A DNA stretch of 44,506 nt. It comes from Alistipes timonensis. Its GTDB lineage: Bacteria; Bacteroidota; Bacteroidia; Bacteroidales; Muribaculaceae. The DNA lies in contig JAMPHO010000010.1 in assembly GCA_023663385.1 (NCBI GenBank), positions 1-44,506 of the forward strand, written 5' to 3'. A program made the position numbers and the translations under genes. The notes below the pieces were generated by a model that worked only from the letters and a program-made list of their open reading frames with translations, was not told the DNA's origin and made no database searches. Below are positions 19,534 to 26,916 of the stretch, piece after piece (within the stretch, counting starts at the first letter, position 1; each line of letters opens with the position of its first letter).

Positions 19534-19775
19534 ACACTTTTATTTGTTAAACTTATAAATTCTGATGTCCTGAAGCGCCGAAGCGCGATAGAAATGGTTC
19601 GAGCGAAATCCGTTTAAAGCCACCCGCGGGGCGGGGTGGGTTGGTTAAAAAATCAAACTTTTAGTTGCCTGAAATCAAAATCTCTTCATCGAATGCGCGA
19701 GCAACCGCTTACACAACCGCCGAAAGGCCTCCGCTATTCGGGCGGATTGTCACGTCTAATTGCTACCGCATTGTG

Positions 19776-19806
19776 CAAAGTTAAAACAAAAAGTCAAAAA
19801 AATAAA
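19776..19806 (-). promoter_or_regulatory. susC operon promoter
   Basis: Minus strand: TTTA (19803-19806), 19 nt, then TAACTTTG (19776-19783), a full -7 match with correct spacing to a near-consensus -33. Transcription would start near 19768, leaving a 235-nt untranslated leader. Confidence 0.65.
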
Positions 19807-19873
19807 CACTTCAAAAGAAATTTTGCTCGACTTTAAGCAAAAAAATCTTCATGCCGTAAAACATATTTTAAAA

Positions 19874-19955
19874 GCATAATCGCCGCCAAGTTTGGTTATC
19901 AGCGAGTTACGGCGGCGAAGCGATGAATAATTATCCAAAATGCATAATCGCCGCC
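19874..19955. repeat. Paired GCATAATCGCCGCC motifs with an inverted GGCGGCG
   Basis: GCATAATCGCCGCC occurs exactly at 19874-19887 and 19942-19955. An inverted GGCGGCG lies between them at 19911-19917. The central arm can pair with either flanking CGCCGCC, giving loops of 23 or 31 nt. The block is upstream of both divergent promoters, a plausible regulator-binding site. Confidence 0.55.
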
Positions 19956-20077
19956 GCGAGTATGCGTTAATAAAAGTTAAACAGTCGATCGAGAGTGGGT
20001 AGACGGAGGGAAAAAGGGGGCGGAAATGAGGCGGGACACGAAGGAGCGCGGGCGGGCGGGACACGAGGTGGAGCCGC

Positions 20078-20094
20078 TCGCTTACGCTCGCTCC
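20078..20094 (-). repeat. 17-bp dispersed motif, copy 2
   Basis: Reverse complement of the motif at 8523-8539, identical over 17 bases and similar over 23. It is located in the region upstream of the subtilase promoter. Confidence 0.6.
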
Positions 20095-20178
20095 GCCCGA
20101 CAGCATCCGTCAATATTAAATAAAGTGAAAAAGCGGAGGAGCTTCGCGCAAAATGACCGTCATTAACCAACTTTTTAT

Positions 20179-20186
20179 TACCTTTG
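20179..20186 (+). promoter_or_regulatory. Subtilase promoter (-7 box)
   Basis: TACCTTTG matches TAnnTTTG fully. Transcription would begin near 20194, 93 nt before the start codon. A -33 TTTG at the usual distance is not visible. Confidence 0.6.
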
Positions 20187-20286
20187 CAATTATACTGCCC
20201 TGTTTCGCGAGCCTTTTGACACCCGGCGGCGGAGTTTCGGGGCGCCAACCAACGCTATCAACAAACCATTCCTAATAGAAATCAGA

Positions 20287-22527
20287 ATGAAGAACCTCCT
20301 TATCTGCGGACTTTTAGCAGCCGGCTGCTGCCTCTCCGCCGGAGCCCAGAGCAAAATCAACGGCCCGGGGCGCCACATGCTTGAAGAGTTCAAGGAGCGC
20401 GCCGCCCTCTCCCGCGGCCTCGAAGCTCCCCGGACAATGGTTATCGTGACGCTTGAAAAGGGTGTCACAGCATCAGACATCGCCGCCCTCGGCTACGAGG
20501 TGGTTTCGGACTTCGGCGACATGATCATCGCCGCCCTCCCCCTCGACAAAGTGGAGGAGTTTGCCGCCCTCGACGAGGTTTACTCCGTAAGCTTCGGCAC
20601 CAAGTCGTTCCCGATGCTCAACGTGGCCCGCGCCCAGACGGGTGTCGACGCTATCCAGGCCGGAACCGGCGAGGGCCTCAACGGTGTGTCGTACACCGGC
20701 AAGGGGGTTGTCTGCGGCCTGTATGACACGGGTCTCGACCCCAACCACATAGCGTTCAAGAACGCCGACGGTACCTCCCGCGTGAAAGGCGTATATGTAC
20801 TCCGCGGATACTCCAACGTGCAGACCACTTCCTACACCACTCCCCAGCAGATCGCGTCGTTCACAACCGAGGACGAGAACGAGAGCCACGGCACGCACGT
20901 TCTCGGCATCATGGCCGGATCGCAGGGTGTCAACGGCAACTTCGGCATTGCCGAGAACGGCCGCGTGACCCCGGTAACCGACCAGCCCATCCCCTACTAC
21001 GGCTCGGCAATCGACGCCGAACTCTTAGTGGGTTGCGGCGACTTCTACGACGCCTCGATTCTCGCCGGTGTCGAAAAGATTGTCAACGAGGCCGTGGCCC
21101 TCGGCAAACCCGCCGTGGTGAACCTCTCGCTGGGCAACAACCGCGGCTCGCACGACGACAACGACCCCGCCTCCAAGATTCTCGACCGCCTGGGCGAAAA
21201 AGCGATCATCTGCATCGCCGCCGGCAACGAGGGTCTCAACAATATGTCGATCTCCGAGCGCATGGGCGGCTTCGGCAAGAAGACCCTCAACACCTTCTTC
21301 ACCCCCGTGAGCAACGCCACCAGCCAGCTTAGCTACGACGCCCAGTTCTGGAGCAACAACACCGATCCCTTCGAATTCAAAATCGTGCTTTACAGCGCGC
21401 TCGAAGGGAAGGTGGTAAAGGAATACACCATCCCCGAAACCGGAGGCAGCCTCACCCTAAGCTCTTCCGACCCCGACTTCGCCGCCAACTATGACGGCAC
21501 GCTCCGCGTGACAGGCGCGGTTGACCGCGACGCCAACCGCTACTGCGTAACCGTGACCGGCAGCTATCGCCAGATACCCACCGGCGACAACGGCAAGGGG
21601 TGGACCATCGGCGCCAACATCACCGCCGGAAGCGCCATGGTGGCAGCCCGAGGCAAAATCGACGCCTATATCAACACATCCCGCAACTACCCGACGATGA
21701 CCTTCACATCGAACAACCTCGCGGGCTACATCAATGGGTCGCCCAACGGCTCGATCAATGGTATGGGTTGCGGCAAGAACATCCTCTCGGTAGGTGCTTA
21801 CGTTTCGCGCACTTCCTGGCCGATGGCCAACGGCACTCTCTCATCCTGGACTTCCTCCGGCTCGGTTGGCGAAGTGGCCAACTTCTCGTCGTACGGCACC
21901 ACCAACGACAACCGCTCCCTCCCCCACTGCGTGGCTCCCGGCTCGCAGATCATCGCCCCCATCAGCTCCTATTATTATAAGAGCATGAAGATGACTCCCA
22001 CCCAGCTCCCCGCCTATGCCAACCAGGGGAGCAACCTCTATCCATACTTGAATATGGAGGGCACCTCGATGGCAACCCCGTTCGCGGCCGGTGTCGTAGC
22101 CCTCTGGCTGGAGGCATGGCCCGAAATGACCATCCAGGAGGTGCAGTCGATCATCGCCATGACCAGCACCGTCGACAACGCCCTGGCTAACGCCCTCAAA
22201 GTGCGCTACGGAGCCGGCAAGCTCAACGCCCTCGAAGGCATGAAGAAGGCTATCGCCCACTCCGCTTCGATCAACACCGTGCTCAACGACAAGGCCGACA
22301 AGAACCTCATCTACGAGCTTCTCCCCGGCAAGCAGCTTGAGGTGACAGTGCCCGGCATCAACGGCTTCGACGCCGCCCTCTACAACCTGAGCGGCGCGAA
22401 GGTGGCTGCCGCCGAAACCTCCGGCGAGGCCCTGACCCTCGACGGCTCGGCCCTCTCGGAAGGTGTGTACGTGCTCTCGGCCAACACTCCCGCAGGACCC
22501 GTCAGCAAGAAAATCGTGCTGAAATAA
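20287..22527 (+). CDS. Secreted S8 subtilisin-like protease with a probable T9SS sorting domain
   Basis: 746 aa. Signal peptide 1-20 (MKNLLICGLLAAG to SAGA), a propeptide-like region (about 48-105) and the S8 catalytic domain. The full catalytic set is visible: D147 (LYDTGLDPNH), H201 (ESHGTHVLG), oxyanion N314 (AAGNEG) and S594 (GTSMATPFAAG). The roughly 280 residues between N314 and S594 contain an inserted beta-rich domain. The last 65 residues (from about YELLPGKQLEV, through ALYNLSGAKV and LSEGVYVLSA, to KKIVLK) match the type A C-terminal sorting domain that type IX secretion cleaves. This implies export to the cell surface or medium. It has its own promoter. No secretion-system genes are in the window. 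Confidence 0.87.
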   Translation: MKNLLICGLLAAGCCLSAGAQSKINGPGRHMLEEFKERAALSRGLEAPRTMVIVTLEKGVTASDIAALGYEVVSDFGDMIIAALPLDKVEEFAALDEVYSVSFGTKSFPMLNVARAQTGVDAIQAGTGEGLNGVSYTGKGVVCGLYDTGLDPNHIAFKNADGTSRVKGVYVLRGYSNVQTTSYTTPQQIASFTTEDENESHGTHVLGIMAGSQGVNGNFGIAENGRVTPVTDQPIPYYGSAIDAELLVGCGDFYDASILAGVEKIVNEAVALGKPAVVNLSLGNNRGSHDDNDPASKILDRLGEKAIICIAAGNEGLNNMSISERMGGFGKKTLNTFFTPVSNATSQLSYDAQFWSNNTDPFEFKIVLYSALEGKVVKEYTIPETGGSLTLSSSDPDFAANYDGTLRVTGAVDRDANRYCVTVTGSYRQIPTGDNGKGWTIGANITAGSAMVAARGKIDAYINTSRNYPTMTFTSNNLAGYINGSPNGSINGMGCGKNILSVGAYVSRTSWPMANGTLSSWTSSGSVGEVANFSSYGTTNDNRSLPHCVAPGSQIIAPISSYYYKSMKMTPTQLPAYANQGSNLYPYLNMEGTSMATPFAAGVVALWLEAWPEMTIQEVQSIIAMTSTVDNALANALKVRYGAGKLNALEGMKKAIAHSASINTVLNDKADKNLIYELLPGKQLEVTVPGINGFDAALYNLSGAKVAAAETSGEALTLDGSALSEGVYVLSANTPAGPVSKKIVLK

Positions 22528-22539
22528 GAAACCTGATTA

Positions 22540-22711
22540 AGAAACTGTTTAAAATTTTTTCCGACAGATTTTGAGAGCTGTTTTGAGATGATTTTTTCAA
22601 TTTGAAGAGGGAGCGATGCGGGCATCGTGACCGATGAGAATTGGAAAAAGCGCTCAAAAAAGCCTCAAAATCAGAAGAAATTCACAATGAAAAAATTTTT
22701 AAACAGTTTCT
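22540..22711 (+). mobile_element. 172-bp palindromic, MITE-like dispersed repeat (full copy)
   Basis: The element begins AGAAACTGTTTAAAATTTTT and ends with its near-exact inverse (AAATTTTTAAACAGTTTCT), about 21 bp with a single-base offset. The inner parts also pair: GATTTTGAG and CAATT segments on the left mirror those on the right. The apex is the perfect CGATGC-GG-GCATCG (22614-22627). The whole can therefore fold as one long imperfect hairpin. It has no transposase. It starts 12 nt after the subtilase stop. A half copy lies at 1-52 and a terminal stub at 23536-23552. Alternatives are an REP-like or transcription-ending RNA structure. Confidence 0.75.
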
Positions 22712-22727
22712 AAAAACATCCCCATAA

Positions 22728-22766
22728 AAAGCGGGGCGCTCCTTAAACCTTGGAGCGCCCCGCTTT
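22728..22766 (+). terminator. Strong Rho-independent terminator after the subtilase
   Basis: A perfect 15-bp stem (AAAGCGGGGCGCTCC with its complement, loop of 9) ends in TTT and follows the palindromic repeat. It isolates the SIMPL gene from the subtilase. Confidence 0.85.
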
Positions 22767-22831
22767 GTCATATATATGTACCGCGCCAGACGCGCGGTTC
22801 ACAACGACAGTCACCTTAACTATATAAGACA

Positions 22832-23536
22832 ATGGACAGAAAACTGAACGTTTCAACAGTGGTCGGCGCCCTACTGATAGGCGCCGGAATCTTCTTTTTA
22901 GGACTCTTCATAAAGGGGGGTATCGACAATATGGCTTTCCGCGACAGGGAGGTGACCGTGCGCGGCCTGGCCGAGCGCGAGGTGCCCGCCAACCGCGTGA
23001 CCTGGCCCATAACCTACAGCGTGGCCGGCAACGAGCTGACGAACGTATACGACCAGGTGACGGCCAACAACAACGCCATCGTAAAGTTCCTCACCTCCAA
23101 CGGTATCGACAAATCGGAGATAACCATCGCTCCCCCCGACACTTACAACGCTACAACGAACCAGTACGTCTCGCAGAATATCAGCTTCAAATACTCGCTG
23201 AGCAACACCATCACGGTAACTTCGTCGAAGGTCGACAAGGTGCGCGCGCTAATCGACCGCTCGACCGAGCTCCTCAAAGCCGGAATACCCGTCTCCAACG
23301 GCTACATCGACTATGAGTACACCGCCCTCAACGACATCAAGCCCGAAATGATCGCCGAGGCCACGAAGAATGCCCGCGAGGCCGCCGACCGCTTCGCCGA
23401 GGACAGCGGTTCGAAAGTCGGAAAGATGAAGACCGCCAACCAGGGTCAGTTCTCGATTGAGAGCCAGTCGTCGTCGGTGCCCTTTATTAAAAAAGTAAGG
23501 GTGGTTTCGACAATCGTTTACTACTTAGAGGACTAA
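22832..23536 (+). CDS. SIMPL domain-containing protein (DUF541)
   Basis: 234 aa with one N-terminal membrane anchor (about 9-28) and a periplasmic SIMPL/DUF541 domain (about 38-232). Family features seen: REVTVRGLAEREVPANRVTWPI at the domain start, the middle FKYSLSNTITVTSSKVDKVR and the late ATKNAREAADRFAEDSGSKVGK helix. The molecular function of the family is poorly known; members are periplasmic or outer-membrane associated and some relate to oxidative stress. No TAnnTTTG promoter is visible. The 65-nt leader contains a 7-bp hairpin ACCGCGC/GCGCGGT at 22780-22798. Single gene between two terminators. Confidence 0.85.
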   Translation: MDRKLNVSTVVGALLIGAGIFFLGLFIKGGIDNMAFRDREVTVRGLAEREVPANRVTWPITYSVAGNELTNVYDQVTANNNAIVKFLTSNGIDKSEITIAPPDTYNATTNQYVSQNISFKYSLSNTITVTSSKVDKVRALIDRSTELLKAGIPVSNGYIDYEYTALNDIKPEMIAEATKNAREAADRFAEDSGSKVGKMKTANQGQFSIESQSSSVPFIKKVRVVSTIVYYLED

Positions 23537-23552
23537 GAAACTGTTTAAACAG
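23536..23552 (+). repeat. Terminal stub of the palindromic repeat
   Basis: AGAAACTGTTTAAACAG overlaps the last base of the SIMPL stop codon. It consists of the first 12 bases of the element directly joined to the inverse of its end, forming the perfect palindrome CTGTTTAAACAG (23541-23552). This is what an internal deletion, or a minimal target, would look like. Confidence 0.5.
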
Positions 23553-23554
23553 AT

Positions 23555-23596
23555 AAGAGCGTTCCAACGCGGCAGTGCCGCTTTGGAACGCTCTTT
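23555..23596. terminator. Bidirectional terminator between SIMPL gene and queA
   Basis: Long hairpin: outer stem AAGAGCGTTCCAA/TTGGAACGCTCTT (13 bp) and inner stem GCGGC/GCCGC with a 3-nt loop. It ends in TTTATTT on the plus strand. It sits between convergent genes. Confidence 0.85.
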
Positions 23597-23614
23597 ATTT
23601 CAGAAGAATAAGAA

Positions 23615-24844
23615 TCAGAGGAGCAGGGAGGCGTCGCCGTAACTGAGGAAACGGAAGCCGCGGGTGAGGGCGAAGTCGTACATCGGGCGCCAGTCGCCCC
23701 CCGTGAAGGCCGACACCAAGAGCAGCAGCGTTGACTGCGGCTGGTGGAAGTTGGTAACCATGCCTTTGACCACCCGGAAGCGGTAGCCTGGGGCGATGAT
23801 TATGCGGGTCGATGCCAGGAAGGTATCCACCCCCTGTTTTTCAAGCATTTCCGCCAGGGCCAAGAGCGCCTCGGAGGTGGAAAGGTCGGGGAGCGAGGGG
23901 TCGTAAGGGGTCCACTGGGGCACCTCGCCGTCCCAACGCCCGGCGGCGGCGAGCCGTCCCGCGTGGTAAAGGCTTTCGAGGGTGCGCACCGAGGTGGTGC
24001 CGACGGCTATCACGCGGCGCTCCCCGGCGGCCAGTTCGCGGATAAGCTCCAAAGGCACTGCTATGAACTCGCTGTGCATCAGGTGCTCGCCGATTTTCTC
24101 CGACTTGACGGGCTGGAAAGTTCCCGCGCCGACGTGAAGGGTTAGCTCGCGGCGGGGTATGCCGCGGGAGGCAATAGCGTCGAGCACCTCGGGGGTGAAG
24201 TGCAACCCGGCGGTCGGAGCGGCCACCGAGCCGTCGATATGCGAGTAAACCGTCTGGTAGTCAGCCGCGTCGGAAGCCTCGGTGGAGCGGTTCAGATAAG
24301 GGGGAATCGGAATCTCTCCCGCGGCGGCGATGATGGAGGAGAAGGTCACCTCTGGAGCGTCCCAAGAGAAGCGCACCACCGAGGCGTTCCCCTCGCGGGC
24401 CTCGCGCTCGGCCCGGAGCACCAGGTCGGTCCCCTCGACAGTCATCGGCAGCTCAAGCGCGCCACGCTTCCACTTCTTTGAATTACCCACGAAGCAGGTC
24501 CAGGAGCAAGAAGCCGTCGAGGCGAAGTTGCGCGCATAGTCGGCGGGCTCGACCGGTTCGAGCACGAAAATCTCAATCGGCGACCCGTTCTCCCCCGCCT
24601 TGCGGAAGCGTAGGCGGGCGTTGATCACGCGGGTATTGTTATACACGAGCACCGAATCCTCCGGCAGCAGCGCGGGGAGCTCGGCGAAAACGCGCTCCTC
24701 GATGGAGCCGTCGGGGCGGCGCACAAGGAGCTTGCATCGGTCGCGGTCGGCCAGGGGGTGCTTCGCGATCCGCTCGTCGGGGAGCGGGTAGTTGAAATCC
24801 TCTATCCTTATGTCGGTTACGCCTGTGGGGAGGTCTGCGCTCAT
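23615..24844 (-). CDS. queA: tRNA preQ1(34) S-adenosylmethionine ribosyltransferase-isomerase
   Basis: 409 aa. It transfers and isomerises the ribosyl group of SAM onto 7-aminomethyl-7-deazaguanine in tRNA, a late step of queuosine synthesis. Signatures: IEDFNYPLPDERIAKHPLADRDRCKLLV at the start (conserved family opening), VLVYNNTRVINARL, SVAAPTAGLHFT with LHVGAGTFQPV, and MVTNFHQPQSTLLLLVSAF near the C-terminus. It is about 50 residues longer than the E. coli enzyme; the extra length lies in the middle beta domain (about 85-160). It is divergent from the DUF2027-Smr gene and transcribed alone. Confidence 0.95.
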   Translation of the reverse strand: MSADLPTGVTDIRIEDFNYPLPDERIAKHPLADRDRCKLLVRRPDGSIEERVFAELPALLPEDSVLVYNNTRVINARLRFRKAGENGSPIEIFVLEPVEPADYARNFASTASCSWTCFVGNSKKWKRGALELPMTVEGTDLVLRAEREAREGNASVVRFSWDAPEVTFSSIIAAAGEIPIPPYLNRSTEASDAADYQTVYSHIDGSVAAPTAGLHFTPEVLDAIASRGIPRRELTLHVGAGTFQPVKSEKIGEHLMHSEFIAVPLELIRELAAGERRVIAVGTTSVRTLESLYHAGRLAAAGRWDGEVPQWTPYDPSLPDLSTSEALLALAEMLEKQGVDTFLASTRIIIAPGYRFRVVKGMVTNFHQPQSTLLLLVSAFTGGDWRPMYDFALTRGFRFLSYGDASLLL

Positions 24845-24863
24845 ATATTTTGGGTACTTTTAG

Positions 24864-24884
24864 TCTATATTATCTCTATATTAT
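24864..24884. repeat. 11-bp-period direct repeat in the queA/Smr divergent promoter region
   Basis: TCTATATTAT occurs at 24864-24873 and again at 24875-24884, one helical turn apart, within a very AT-rich stretch just upstream of queA. Confidence 0.5.
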
Positions 24885-24918
24885 ATATGTATATGGCGCG
24901 AAATTACTCATAAATTGT

Positions 24919-24926
24919 TAAATTTG
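24919..24926 (+). promoter_or_regulatory. Promoter of the DUF2027-Smr operon (-7 box)
   Basis: TAAATTTG is a full TAnnTTTG match. Transcription would start near 24933, leaving a 22-nt leader before the start codon. Confidence 0.6.
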
Positions 24927-24954
24927 CATCCAAACAGACAGAATATAACCCGCA

Positions 24955-26049
24955 ATGGCAAAAATAGGAGATACCGTGCGCTTCCTCAGCTCGACAGGGG
25001 GAGGCCGCATAGTGAAAATAGAGGGCAACATAGCCCACGTCGAGGAGGAGGACGGTTTCGTAACCCCCGTGCTGATCAAGGAACTGGTGGTCACCACCCC
25101 CGCCGGGGCTGAAAACGCCCGCCGCGACTACTTCGGCGGCACGGCCCAGGCCGCGCAGAAATCCGCCGCCGAGAAGCAGAGCAAGTTCGTGCCCACGGCG
25201 ATGCCCGAGGTGCCGAAACCCGCGCCCGCGGCCGAGACCCCGGGGGGCGACAAACTCAACGTGGTACTCGGGTTCGAGCCGATCGAGCCGAAGCACATCA
25301 CCACCACCGACTTCGAGGTATACCTCATCAACGACTCGAACTACTACCTTTACTTCACCTTCCTAAGCCGCGCCGACGACGAGGAGGGGTGGACCACCCG
25401 CTTCGCCGGGGTGGCCGAGCCAAATATGGAGCTGTTTCTCGAAGAGCTCACCCGCGAGAAGGCCGGGCGACTCGACAGGATATGCGTGCAGTACATCGCC
25501 TTCAAGCGCGACAAGGAGTTCGCCCTGAAGGCCCCGGTGGCCATCGAGTACCGGATGGACACCACCAAGTTCTTCAAGCTCCACTGCTTCCGCGAAAATC
25601 CCTACTTCGAGGTGCCCGTGATCGCCATCGACGTAGTGAAGAACGACATACCGCAGCGCCCGATGGCCATTGACTCCTCACAGATGGAGGACGCCATGCG
25701 CCGCAAGCGCGAGGCCGACCGGCCCCGCCAGCGCCCGGTGAAGAAGCGCCGCCCCGACCCCCGCGACGGCGTGCTGGAGGTCGACCTCCACATCAACGAG
25801 CTGCTCGACACCACCGCCGGGCTCTCGACCGCCGACATACTCAACTACCAGATTGATACCTTCCGCCGCACCATGGACGAGCACCTGCGCGACAAAGGGC
25901 TGAAAATAGTCTTCATCCACGGCAAGGGGGAAGGGGTGCTCCGCCAGGCCATCAACAAGGAGCTGGCCCACCGCTACAAGGGGCACGACGTGCAGGACGC
26001 CTCGTTCCGCGAATACGGCTACGGCGCCACCCAGGTAACCATACGCTGA
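24955..26049 (+). CDS. DUF2027 and Smr domain protein
   Basis: 364 aa, cytoplasmic. The N-terminus is a small SH3-like beta domain (1-48: IGDTVRFLSSTGGGRIVKIEG), then an Ala/Pro/Glu linker (50-100) and the DUF2027 beta domain (about 100-230). A highly basic segment follows (RPRQRPVKKRRP, about 255-270). The C-terminal Smr domain has the DLH motif near 276 (EVDLHINELLD) and HGKGEG at 322-327. Smr domains, known from the ends of MutS2 proteins, bind or nick branched DNA or RNA, or cleave mRNA on collided ribosomes. This protein has no MutS part, so its target is unknown. First gene of an operon with the EFR1 protein. Confidence 0.87.
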   Translation: MAKIGDTVRFLSSTGGGRIVKIEGNIAHVEEEDGFVTPVLIKELVVTTPAGAENARRDYFGGTAQAAQKSAAEKQSKFVPTAMPEVPKPAPAAETPGGDKLNVVLGFEPIEPKHITTTDFEVYLINDSNYYLYFTFLSRADDEEGWTTRFAGVAEPNMELFLEELTREKAGRLDRICVQYIAFKRDKEFALKAPVAIEYRMDTTKFFKLHCFRENPYFEVPVIAIDVVKNDIPQRPMAIDSSQMEDAMRRKREADRPRQRPVKKRRPDPRDGVLEVDLHINELLDTTAGLSTADILNYQIDTFRRTMDEHLRDKGLKIVFIHGKGEGVLRQAINKELAHRYKGHDVQDASFREYGYGATQVTIR

Positions 26050-26054
26050 CGGCC

Positions 26055-26825
26055 ATGATATTCTGTTTCAGCGGCACAGGCAACTCGCTGCTCGTGGCCC
26101 GGGAGCTATCGCGGCTCCTTGGCCACGGCATCGTGATGCTCGAAAAGGACACCCTTCTCCGCCCCAAGGAACGGCTCTACGAGCTGGGCGAGGGGGAAGA
26201 CGCGCTGTGGGTGTTCCCGATTTACAGCTGGGGCGTGCCCCCGGTCGTGAGGCGCTTCATGCGCAAAGTGAAACTCAAGACCCCCGCCTCGACGCTGCAC
26301 TATATGGTGGCTACCTGCGGCGACGACATAGGGCGCGCCGACGACCAGTGGCGCCAGGAAATCGGACGCCGGGGATGGACACCGAGGGGTGCCTTCTCCG
26401 TGGAGATGCCCAACACCTACGTCTGCATGAAGGGGTTCGAGGTCGACCCGCCGGAGACCGAGCGGCGCAAACTCGCCGCTATGCCCGCGCGAGTCGCGGA
26501 AATTGTCGCGGAGATACGCCGCGGCTTCTCAGAGAGCGACGTCGTGAGGGGTGACTACGCCTGGCTGAAGACCGCCGCCGTCTACCCTCTGTTCCGCGCC
26601 TTCTGTATGTCGCCCGCCCAGTTCCGCGCCGACCCGGCCAAATGTTCCGGGTGCGGCGCGTGCGCCAAGGGGTGCCCCCTCGACAACATCGCGATGAAGG
26701 ATGGGAAGCCCCTGTGGGGCCCGGTGTGCGCCCTATGCCTGCGCTGTTTCCACGGCTGCCCCTCGCAGGCCGTGGACTACGGGAAAGCCACCGAGGGGAA
26801 AGCCGCCAAACGGGTCTACAGGTAA
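26055..26825 (+). CDS. EFR1-type flavodoxin-ferredoxin fusion protein
   Basis: 256 aa. The N-terminal flavodoxin-like domain has the phosphate loop FSGTGNSLLVAREL at residues 5-18. The C-terminal part holds two 4Fe-4S motifs: C197-x2-C200-x2-C203-x3-C207 (CSGCGACAKGCP) and C225-x2-C228-x2-C231-x3-C235 (CALCLRCFHGCP). The layout matches the EFR1 family ferrodoxins of anaerobes, presumed low-potential electron carriers or small oxidoreductases with no known partner. It starts 5 nt after the Smr gene and is likely co-transcribed with it. Confidence 0.87.
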   Translation: MIFCFSGTGNSLLVARELSRLLGHGIVMLEKDTLLRPKERLYELGEGEDALWVFPIYSWGVPPVVRRFMRKVKLKTPASTLHYMVATCGDDIGRADDQWRQEIGRRGWTPRGAFSVEMPNTYVCMKGFEVDPPETERRKLAAMPARVAEIVAEIRRGFSESDVVRGDYAWLKTAAVYPLFRAFCMSPAQFRADPAKCSGCGACAKGCPLDNIAMKDGKPLWGPVCALCLRCFHGCPSQAVDYGKATEGKAAKRVYR

Positions 26826-26885
26826 ACCAAAACCCCTCACGGGGCGTTATAACGACGTATCGCCCCGGCGGCGTACCCCAACCAT

Positions 26886-26893
26886 TACGTTTC
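26886..26893 (+). promoter_or_regulatory. Possible tamB promoter (-7 box)
   Basis: TACGTTTC differs from TAnnTTTG at the last base and lies 24 nt before the GTG start of tamB. The preceding gap (26826-26885) holds small GC-rich inverted repeats (CGGGGCG/CGCCCCG). Confidence 0.3.
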
Positions 26894-26916
26894 AACCCCT
26901 TAATTCATCACCGCTC

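Larger units (their letters stand above)
19534..20286. other. 753-bp divergent intergenic region between susC and the subtilase
   Basis: I see no convincing gene here. It holds the susC leader (19534-19768), the susC promoter (19776-19806) and an AT-rich block. Next come a set of GCATAATCGCCGCC repeats (19874-19955), a purine-rich stretch (19990-20065) and the second copy of the 17-bp motif. The subtilase promoter (20179-20186) and its 93-nt leader complete it. Reading frames of 60-95 codons on the minus strand have no recognisable composition or start context. Confidence 0.6.

Noticed and set aside
19849..20248. Minus-strand frames of 85-93 codons in the large intergenic region
   Set aside because: They are Pro/Arg/Ser-rich, lack domains, and run through promoter and repeat sequences.
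22687..22713. A tiny open frame (8 codons, beginning ATGAAAAAATT) in the right end of the palindromic repeat
   Set aside because: It is set by the terminal inverted repeat itself and has no sign of coding selection.
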